Origin: Oidiodendron maius Zn
Lineage: Eukaryota > Ascomycota > Leotiomycetes > Myxotrichaceae
Direction: 5' to 3'
DNA: 64,000 nt
Assembly: GCA_000827325.1 (NCBI GenBank)
Contig: KN832874.1
Location: 1,720,721 to 1,784,720 of the forward strand
The translations under genes were made by a program, and so were the position numbers. Of this stretch, positions 56,259 through 64,000 are shown in pieces; the stretch's first letter is position 1; each line of letters starts with the position of its first letter. The notes below the pieces were generated by a model that was not told the origin of the DNA, did no database searches, and worked only from the letters and a program-made list of their open reading frames with translations.

Positions 56259-57851
56259 CTATAATTGAAGAGGGTTTGAAACATCCTGGCCTTGGATATA
56301 GCATTCGGCTCGAGAGCATGCACTGTTGTTAGATTTGTCATCTCTTCTAAATGCAAACAATATTTGTGCCTCGCTGAGGATGTCTATTTCACCGCCCATG
56401 GGACACTGCAAGTTAACTCTCCTGGGTTTTTGAAGCTCTCGCCTGAGCATATCAAGCGCTTCTTTCCAAGTACCCCCTCGCAGACAAACCGAATGCATAT
56501 CTATTTCAGGCTCCTCACATAATGATTTGGCCACTCTCTCTAGCTCTGCCACGGTCAAGCAAACCATGCATAGAGAAACATTTTCAAGCCCAGAGCCAAG
56601 AGGCCAGGAAAAATCGGCCCCTAGAGAGGCAGTCGAATCGAAAATTGAATCCATGCCTGCGCTATACCAAAACTCGCCCAGGTTGATCTCTACGTCGAAC
56701 ATGGTCTCCGTGTCAAGCAAGGCCCCGAGATAGTCGTTGATAACCCTCATCTCATTTGCCGACCTGATCACATAAAGGGGTCTACCGTCATCGTCCACAG
56801 CCCAAGGCCCGCATCCGCTGCGGCAGAGGGGTTTGAATATAACCTGGAAAAGAGACATATTTCTAACCGCGGCAGAGAGCTGAGCAAGACATTCCGGCTC
56901 TGTCAGCAAGAGCATATAATTTGGCGCAGCCGAGACTTGTATCGAAAGAGTATTTAGAAAGACGCCGTTGAGTTTTCCAATCTCCAGGGGGATGTTCACT
57001 AACAGCTCGACTGGAACTACGGGCCAGGTATTCTCGCTCGGCAGGATCCAACGAGCCTCTTCCCACAGCATGGGACGAGACAGGACCTGCACAAGAGCCT
57101 CCTCCTGGCCCTTCCTGTCTTCTGCATCTACCTTAACGCGGGTCCCAGGTGTGTAATTGTTCCAGCGCTCGCCGTCGTAGAGTTCCAGGAGCGAGGCTTT
57201 TGGTAGCTTCGCAAACGCTCTAGCAAGGCTTTGTGCAAAATTCCCGGTTCGTAGTACCGCATCCTGGGCTGCACACCCATTCTTGTATACCTCGTACGCC
57301 CGCTGCAGTACCTCGTTTGGCCATGATGCGCCGGTGTTGGGATGACTTCCTTCAACCTTCTTGTCTGATCCGCCGTCACCGTCCTCCGGTCTTTCCAGCT
57401 CCTCCAGGAAGAGGGTGATAACGTCGGTGAAGCCCAATTCTCCTTCCCTGCGAGGCTCAGCAAGGCCAACTCTTTGTTGCCTTTGATGCCATTCCGACGT
57501 GATGGCCACGACAAAATTATCGAAGCTAGCTGCTAGTGACGAATGATAAAAGTGAAGTCTCACGTCGACTCTGTCCACTCCCCGCGCGATTCCTGGATTA
57601 CCTGCTATCCCGTGCAAGCGGGCAAGCGTTTCTGGCCGGCTGATATCAACAGTTGTGTGAGAGAGGAGGAGATGCGAGCACACATCTCGGAAGCGTCGGC
57701 AAACGAGTCGGAAGCTGGGGATCTGATTATGGGACGCTGTGCCCGTGTCTCTGTTTGCGCTCACCAGTTCGCAAATGGCAAGGAGAACCTCGTTAGGCAG
57801 TTTGAGGACTCCGGGCACAGGCATAGTCACGGCTAATGTAGGAAAAACCAT
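56259..57851 (-). CDS. F-box protein
   Basis: A single uninterrupted exon encodes 530 residues; the ATG at 57824 (MPVPGVLKLPNEVLLAICEL) is an equally good start to the one at 57851. The F-box spans roughly residues 14-60: LKLPNEVLLAICELV, then SFRLVCRRFRDVCSHLLLSH. The remaining 450 residues contain no WD or LRR units that I can see, but conserved-looking hydrophobic blocks. By family it would link Skp1 to a substrate within an SCF ubiquitin ligase. Substrate unknown. It differs from the adjacent broken F-box gene in length and sequence, so the two are not a recent tandem duplicate. Confidence 0.75.
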   Translation of the reverse strand: MVFPTLAVTMPVPGVLKLPNEVLLAICELVSANRDTGTASHNQIPSFRLVCRRFRDVCSHLLLSHTTVDISRPETLARLHGIAGNPGIARGVDRVDVRLHFYHSSLAASFDNFVVAITSEWHQRQQRVGLAEPRREGELGFTDVITLFLEELERPEDGDGGSDKKVEGSHPNTGASWPNEVLQRAYEVYKNGCAAQDAVLRTGNFAQSLARAFAKLPKASLLELYDGERWNNYTPGTRVKVDAEDRKGQEEALVQVLSRPMLWEEARWILPSENTWPVVPVELLVNIPLEIGKLNGVFLNTLSIQVSAAPNYMLLLTEPECLAQLSAAVRNMSLFQVIFKPLCRSGCGPWAVDDDGRPLYVIRSANEMRVINDYLGALLDTETMFDVEINLGEFWYSAGMDSIFDSTASLGADFSWPLGSGLENVSLCMVCLTVAELERVAKSLCEEPEIDMHSVCLRGGTWKEALDMLRRELQKPRRVNLQCPMGGEIDILSEAQILFAFRRDDKSNNSACSRAECYIQGQDVSNPLQL

Positions 57852-58842
57852 GCCAGGTAGGATGGCAGCTTATACTCAGCTGATTATAATATAAGTTATT
57901 GACGTGCTCTAGTTTAGGGCACTGAATTCAACGGCTTTTGTCGCTGTTAACGTTGCTCAACCGTTCGCCTAGCTCCTTCACCGCTCACGTGCCCACACTG
58001 CTTGATAGTCATCGGAGCAGTCCCTGTTGATGCACTCGATCTAAATATTTCTCGCGTTAGTTGTAACAGAAGATAAGGATTATAGCATGTGTACACGTGA
58101 TAGTTACACTGAAGCCATATAGGTTACAGTGCATTCTGATAGAGAGCAGAGAGTAGGCGAAAAGGCTTGGCTATTTGGTTGGGCTGTCATAGCGTCCTAC
58201 CCATGAACCCCTTCAATCATCCGATAGTATATAGCCAATATTTATATAAATATACATCGATGCCACGGATGTAAGCTAATCTAATCTATTAGCTCTCAGC
58301 AAGCTTGTATTCTAAATATAGTCTTAGATAACTCAAATCAAGTGGCCATAACATATTCTCCGTTATACAGCTTATAGTTATTAGTATTCGGGGCTTAAGT
58401 ATCAATATTTAAGTAGGTTACTCAGCGGCGAAACTAGACTAGCTTCTGGATACGACGACAATTTTTTTTATCCGAATGTCGCCTTCCCAATATTCTGATG
58501 GCGACCGCTACTGGACATCAAGAATCATACAAATGGTGTGGGAGGGGAAGGAGCGAATCATTATAAGCGCCACAATAGCCCCCAATAGCCCCCAATCCGC
58601 TACTCCACCAGTAAGCTTAAATCGCTCTTTCAAAAATAGCAATCCAATACTCCAAAACGCCACAACGGTGACAAAAACGTTGTTGATGCATGAAGCCCCG
58701 TGCGAATGCACCACACCAATGCCTTATCTTACATATAAGGAACGAGGTGGGTTCTTACCATTTACAATCTTTCTATCTTCTGCTACTCTTCACTTCCCTT
58801 CCATTGTCGCCTTCTCTCCCTCAATCCAATAAGTTATTCAAA
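57852..58842. other. Intergenic, mostly AT-rich
   Basis: About 1 kb between divergent genes. Contains the 33-bp word at 58309-58341 shared with 40107-40140. A 68-codon minus frame (58508-58714) would encode two hydrophobic helices (VFVTVVAFWSIGLLFL and WGLLGAIVALIMI); it might be a tiny membrane protein or the fragment of one, but nothing else supports it. Confidence 0.4.
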
Positions 58843-59592
58843 ATGTGGTTCATAGCAATTCAAGTTGTCTGCCTCGGTTTCCTCACCAACCTCTCAAGAG
58901 CACAAGGCAGCCAAGACACACAGAACCCTTTCACAGTCCCAGCTTGTTCCACCATGTTTTCAATAGTAGAGTCCTGCGAATCTAAGCTCATAGACGCAAA
59001 CACAATCACGGCTTCAGTCTACAGCTGTCTTTGCTTTGACGGTTCAGGCAACTACTTGCCAGCAGCATACGACAATGCAGTTGCAGGATGTTCCAGTGCC
59101 TTTCCCAATGAGAGTACTGATTTTGACTTTTGGTTGCCTGGGTTCTGTACGAATTTTGCGACCGGTACGGCTGCTGAAAGCTCAACTACGTCAAGTGCAT
59201 CTGCTCCCGCTGTGGTACTTACTAGCACTCCTACTGTTACTACTAGTGGAGGGGTAATTGACAAATGACTTTCGGAGTATGAGTTATTACTGACAAGAAT
59301 AGGCTGGATTATCTTCAACTCCTGCGCCGAATCCGGGCGGCTTTATAAGTACTACGACTTCGAACTCGACATCACTTACTAGTGTTACAACTAGTACAAG
59401 CGCCGGAACTCTTAGCAATGTTTCGAGCACTAGCTCAAAGGCAGAGGGGGTGAAGATAAGGTATATTTCTGGCGATGCCTCGTTCTTAGTAAGTCTTTGA
59501 GGTTGTAAAATATTTACTTGGAAGACATCGAATACTAATCCATTTTCTAGTCGATCTTGGGGTCTATCTTAGGTGCCTTTTTGATACTTTGA
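58843..59592 (+). CDS. Cys-rich secreted protein with GPI-type C-terminus
   Basis: Exons 58843..59253, 59303..59488 and 59551..59592 give 212 residues. MWFIAIQVVCLGFLTNLSRA is the signal peptide. The mature N-terminal half has six cysteines (VPACSTMFSIVESCESK, SVYSCLCFDGSGNYLPAAYD, VAGCSSAF, LPGFCTNF), a pattern seen in fungal wall-associated proteins. A Ser/Thr-rich stalk follows, then a hydrophobic end (SFLSILGSILGAFLIL) after SGDA, a good GPI attachment signal. All splice sites are canonical; the last 14 residues come from a tiny third exon. It is probably attached to the membrane or wall. Function unknown; it is CFEM-like in size but does not show the CFEM spacing. Confidence 0.75.
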
Positions 59593-60590
59593 ACGTAACT
59601 AAGTGAAGCAACAAATTGAATTAAGGCTCATTTTATTCTTTGAATGTAGTGGGTAAAGAACCTTTACATTTTGAGCAGAAATTCGTACTGTAGTTCTAGG
59701 CCGATAATTCTATTTCCTTCCGTAACGAAGCCACCCGTCTACTAATCACATTTTTTTAAGACACGAGGCTAAGCAGGTAGGTTAAAAGTCGTTGTTGTTC
59801 CTTATTCTCCCTTCCGGGAAGTGTGTTAAGTGGGATGTGCGAAGACTACACTGGAAGCCTTAACTGTGATATTTGTGCATACCAAACCGAACTGATAGAA
59901 AATCGCATATTGGGCTATTCAAGTCTGATGAGTACTAAACAAATATTACTTCCGTCCCTTGAAGATGGGAAACACTAAATATGGCGTCTGTTTCGATTAT
60001 ATAAAGTCTGGTACTTGCCAGTTTGGATCGAGATGCAAATACTCCCCTAACGAATCCAAGAAGGATGGTGGCTTCAGGGCAAATTACTACAATATTTCTT
60101 CTCCACTGGATTCTTCCATTATCCTCCTTAATTGTCTAGGCATCGCAGCTAACTTCATGGCGTAATAGCTTTCATTCAAAACTTGAAACGGCCTAGAGAG
60201 CGGTCGGAAGGAAAATGTCGAGGAGGATCAGTTCTAGACCCTTATTGAACTACCGTAAACATATAAAACGGTGGCGTGGCTTAATATACCGAGTGGGATT
60301 CCTGGCCTCTTGTTCCCACTGGCATGCACCTCCCCTTAGTGGTCTCACACCCCATGAGCCTTAAATAAATAACAAAGTCCATTCAAGAAACCGAGTCCTT
60401 TTTCACCAACTTTCCAGGAATATTAGGTCTTGATAAATAACATCATTTATTTTGAGTATCGAACAATAATTGTTGGGGTTGATTTATGAATTAATTCAAG
60501 GAAGTCTTAAACATTAGTTGGAAATTAACATGGCTTAAAAAGGCGATGAGGATGCCTCCAAGTCTTACTAATCTTATAGTCCCGTACTAC
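59593..60590. other. Intergenic with a zinc-finger scrap
   Basis: About 1 kb between convergent genes. Only the short CCCH-like frame at 59965 stands out. Remaining sequence is AT-rich without support for a gene. Confidence 0.4.
59965..60165 (+). pseudogene. CCCH zinc-finger fragment lacking its His
   Basis: MGNTKYGVCFDYIKSGTCQF followed by GSRCKYSPNE matches C-x8-C-x5-C-x3-H fingers, RNA-binding modules, except that the last ligand is Pro where His is expected. The frame continues 35 residues without similarity and stops. Either a decayed copy from a longer gene or a small false ORF. Confidence 0.35.
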
Positions 60591-63453
60591 CTATTCTCCA
60601 GAGATGCCAGTCGAGGCATTGTATTCGAGCAATAAATGCTCAATATCAGTGTTAAGTGCACTGTTTACATAATTCATCTCTTCGGTGCTGGTCATTTTAA
60701 TATACGGGTGAGCTTCGAGGTGATGTAGAATGTAGAGTGGAGTAAGTCCATGAAGGTGATAATATGGCCCAAGAATTGATGTTTCCTTAAGCCGCTTAAT
60801 GCCTTGCTCGTCTCCTGTATTATTCGAGTTCGCTCCTGCCTCTAACAGCATTCTTGCACCTGCAAGATCTCGATGAAAAACGGCTATTTGCAGCGGGGTG
60901 ATGTGAAACCCCTTGGGATCAGGATTTGCGCCAAGTTGTAGAAGTCGCGGCAAGACGCATATGCCCTCCCACGTCGTCGTGTCCTCGTATATATAGGTCG
61001 GCATATAGTGTGGCAGTAAGTCAGCGTAACAAACAAGCCCACGTGCTTCCCGTTGAAAGAAGTTCAAAACATCCTCGTCAAATGCGCGGATCTCGGCTAA
61101 GAACTCGACGAGGTTGCACTCAAACTCAAACTTATCTGAGCTTGGGTACCCTTCCCAAGTTATCGATTCGTTAGTTGTACCAAAGAGAGTTTCTTGAAGG
61201 ACACTCTCTATATCTTGGACTTGGATGAAGCCTTTTGCCAATCCAAAGCATTTCATCACAAGAAGATTGGCCAGGGTAGCAGCTTTTGAATTTTTAGTAG
61301 ATTCATGCCAGTTGACATCCCAGAATCCGATAGAGACGCCATCGGTGCATAATAGATCATCAAAGCTAGCTGCTTTTAACATCAAGACGGCTTTCTGAAG
61401 GGCCTCAAAGTGGGCTTCGAGAGGATCGAGAAAGCGGAACGCTGATCTAGGCTCGATGAGTTCCTCAACGTCTCTCAGTGAACGAACTGAAGTAGAAAGA
61501 CAATACTCCTCGAGGCTGGAAATGCTTACTATATCCAACGGAGAACCATATTTCCAATATTCTGGGATGTCGATAGGATCTGAAGTGATGGCATACTCCA
61601 AAATGAAAGCCAAGATCAAGCGATAGGAGTCTTTTTGTTTAATACTGAACCAAGATATAAATGACGATCTATTTGACTCCATGAACTCACGAACTGTGTA
61701 ATGAGCGATATTCGCCGAGTATGACTGATCTTTTTTGTTAAAAGTAATGGAAATCAGACACCCACAACTATCCTTAAGAGTCTCCAGATCGAAGAGATAC
61801 TCGTCCGAACTTAACAGACTCTTTCTTTTCTCTAAAGCGATATACGCGTCGATCAAGACATAAGCAGGGAGCGGCACTAAGCCGTGCCATAAGAAATCAT
61901 GGAAGCATACCCAGTGGAGTATGTGCCGAACGAACTCTTTCTCCTCGTCGGCAATGTAGGAAAATACCCTTTCGTAAGTCTCGTCCAAGGTTACGGGGAG
62001 ATTTTTGATGGCTTCTCTGATTTTTGATTGATGATTTAGCCGCCGTAAGATATCCAATTGACAGACCGCCCAGCGAAACATCCCTTTGGCTCCAGCCGAT
62101 AGAGTCGCTTCCACGTCCATGCGAAGATCCGAAGGCCAACGCTGAAACTTAGCTTCGGCCATTATCTTAGCTTCGATGTAGGTTCTAATATCTGCCTCCA
62201 CAAAGCAGTTAGACATGGACAGTGACTGGGAGAAGCGGCCCATCTTAAGCTCGATATCAGAGTACTCGCGACTTGTCGCCAAAAGTTGTATCTTCCAGAA
62301 GCGAGGGTCGGTAACTAAAACATCCAAGACACTAAGGATATTCTCTCTCGACTGGCTTTCGTCCAGCGCGTCAATTGCGATATAGACTAGATCAAAGAAG
62401 TCCAGTGCCTCATGTAGGATGTCCAATAGAAGTGTTGTGTCCGGTTCTCTGTTCCCGGTGTAGGCTTTCCATGCAAGAATCGGGACTGTGTCTGCTTCTC
62501 GAAGTATTTGGCTGAGAAGCCACCGGAGGAACGGCACCGACTCATCCTGGTTGTGGCCGTGGTAACAATAGTAATAGACGCATGTGGTACGGTTGTCCTT
62601 TGCTTCACAGATACGGAGAGTCGTCTCAATAATGTGTGCGGCCAAGACTGTCTTTCCAGCACCAGGTATCCCGTGAACCCACAAGGAACGGATTCGAGCA
62701 TTTATCCAATCGTCCCAACCCGGAGCCTTAAACACCCAGTCACCGGTGCTATCCTCGTAAAGCCCTTTGGCGGCATTGTGAGATGATGACGGATTTGTAT
62801 CTTGGAACCACTCATATACTTTTCGCTTTTCTGAGGCTGCTCAGCGTCAGTTGTTGGCTCGGTGGCCACTGCGACAGGTTGGGGGACTACTCTACCATTC
62901 AAAGTAATAGACACTTCATCAAGCTCGTGTTTCATATTTCGAAATTCTGTCCTATGGAGAATCAATAAGTAGAGTGAGATTACATTTCTCGATCTACCTA
63001 CAGGAGCTGCCCCTGTAACGCAATGTTTATCGTTGCTTTGTGGCGCATTATCTCATCGAGCAGCCTTCGGGCCTTTTCTGCCTTTCGAGGCCAGGCGAGG
63101 CTAGCCAACACATTTTTCAATTTCTGTCTCTTTGTTCCCCTGTGTTTTGAACCGGGCAGTGGAAGTGATGGAAAGAGCAGGTTGAGCTCATCCATGGCCG
63201 TTTTGCAACCTTCCACGGGCCCATTAGAGCCTCGGAGCCTCCGCAGTGTTGTTGAGTCGGCCGTGTCATCCTCATTAAGGAAGTGCAGGCTTTCAAATAT
63301 AACCTTTAGCGAGCCTGTCTCGACGAATATGAGCCGCAAATCTCTCGGATAATCTTCTACTGTCTCGATGAGCGATTTGCAAACGCTGGCGATGCGGTCA
63401 GCAAGCTGCACTACTGCGATAATGCTGGCGGCAAGCGCAATTGCTTCGGCCAT
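60591..63453 (-). CDS. STAND receptor: fungal N-terminal domain, NACHT, ankyrin
   Basis: Exons 63453..63002, 62951..62896 and 62836..60591 sum to 917 residues. The N-terminus (MAEAIALAASIIAVVQLADR) is the helical domain that opens many fungal STAND proteins. Splicing gives ASEKRKVYEWFQDTNPSSSH, then HNAAKGLYEDSTGDWVF, the usual link into NACHT. The P-loop is WVHGIPGAGKT (about 222-232), Walker B LVYIAIDALDES (about 320), followed by WKIQLLATSRE. Winged-helix-like LPVTLDETYERVFSYI follows. Two ankyrin-type units near 815-885 (LPRLLQLGANPDP, LQIAVFHRDLAGARMLLEAG) end the protein. This is the NLR-like plan for ligand-triggered oligomerisation; the trigger is unknown. An alternative reading of exon 2 without the second intron runs into a stop. 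Confidence 0.87.
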
Positions 63454-64000
63454 GGAGCAGGTTCTCTGTGCAACTTGAATTATGAATAGCCCGGACTGAT
63501 GACGCAAAGATATATTTTCGTGATAAAAATCTGTGACTGAGTTAGGGCGTCGCCTTCTTTTAGAAGAAATGCGCAAAGGTTGCCTTGGCGGACGCCATAC
63601 ATCAAGAGTGAGGCGCAAGCCAGCCACCTGCGCCCAGTAATATGGTTTATATCCAATCGCTTCCAGTTCAACGCGTACAAAACTGCAAGGTAATCAAGGT
63701 TGTATTTTGCGTAAAGCAGAAGGTAAACAACATAATTAAGGGGCTTGAATCTGCCCTACATGCAGCCGAATAGGTAATATCAAAAGCTGTTTGCATGGTG
63801 GCTCGTGCGTGAATTTCTACTGTAGTACCTAGGGTGAGAACTATCTGCTTGCGATGGAAGACAGGTGGTAAGCGAAGACAGGGGCCAAAATTTAAGGGCT
63901 GAATCTTTTACGGGAATTTGAGGGGAAGCCGAGTGATTGTGCTGTAAACCTGGTACAGTCGCTTGAAAAATGGCTTCACCTTTACTGTTGGAACAGATGT
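63454..64000. promoter_or_regulatory. Upstream region of the NACHT gene
   Basis: About 550 bp to the right edge. In-frame ATGs further upstream exist (up to 63627) but precede a stretch of no conserved character. No other gene supported. Confidence 0.35.

Noticed and set aside
1-64000. tRNA, rRNA, CRISPR arrays, telomere repeats
   Set aside because: No cloverleaf with a GGTTCRA loop, no rRNA core and no spaced repeat array was recognised; none is expected of CRISPR in a fungus.
1-64000. Intact biosynthetic gene cluster
   Set aside because: Tailoring-type enzymes and regulators are present, but no PKS, NRPS, terpene synthase, DMATS or major transporter is found in the window.

Overview
The window is genomic DNA of a filamentous ascomycete (Pezizomycotina). 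Genes carry short introns (mostly 43-100 nt) with CTAAC/CTGAC-like branch points. The families are typically fungal: Zn2Cys6 and bHLH regulators, a Clr5-domain protein, a LaeA-like methyltransferase, PTH11-type rhodopsin proteins, BBE-like FAD oxidases, a class III GH18 chitinase, and NB-ARC and NACHT STAND receptors. Several AT-rich gene-poor gaps hold decayed repeats. The exact class (perhaps Leotiomycetes) cannot be settled by eye. Exon models were built by hand; in nearly all of them the exon lengths sum to a whole number of codons with no stop inside.

Layout. 0-9.9 kb: 3' end of a transaldolase-family gene whose stop codon overlaps the stop of a convergent bHLH gene; a Zn2Cys6 regulator; a four-TM MARVEL-like protein; an 18-bp minisatellite; a second Zn2Cys6 regulator of the same build; a GST-like protein. 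10-20 kb: a weak ORF, a Clr5/ubiquitin-like-domain protein with a repeated module, a third Zn2Cys6 regulator, a secreted chitinase and a GC-rich DUF899 gene broken by two frame breaks. 20-28.4 kb: a divergent pair, AKT2-like alpha/beta hydrolase and peroxisomal (AKL-ending) enoyl-CoA hydratase, then a 1576-residue receptor with an esterase-like N-terminus and NB-ARC. 28.7-32.4 kb: inverted repeats about 3.6 kb apart bracket a pogo-type transposase relic and a LaeA-like methyltransferase. 32.6-43 kb: a membrane-anchored Hsp70-like protein, an ankyrin protein, a secreted Pro/Asp-rich protein, and a PTH11-like receptor, separated by AT-rich repeat-bearing DNA. 43.8-54 kb: an FAD-linked oxidase, a large PD-(D/E)XK-like protein, a P450 relic and a Zn2Cys6 gene with a stop codon inside its zinc cluster. 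54.6-64 kb: a BTB fragment, a frameshifted F-box gene, an intact F-box gene, a Cys-rich GPI-type protein, a CCCH-like scrap and a NACHT-ankyrin receptor.

Reading. This is an accessory region rich in regulators, recognition proteins and specialised-metabolism enzymes (GST, FAD oxidase, P450 relic, methyltransferase, AKT2/AKT3-like pair), but no PKS, NRPS or terpene synthase is present. Five genes or gene fragments are visibly decaying, so part of it may be the remains of a metabolic cluster. The most unusual items are the inverted-repeat-bracketed methyltransferase, two introns beginning GG instead of GT, two GC-AG introns, and the repeated zinc module in the Clr5 protein.
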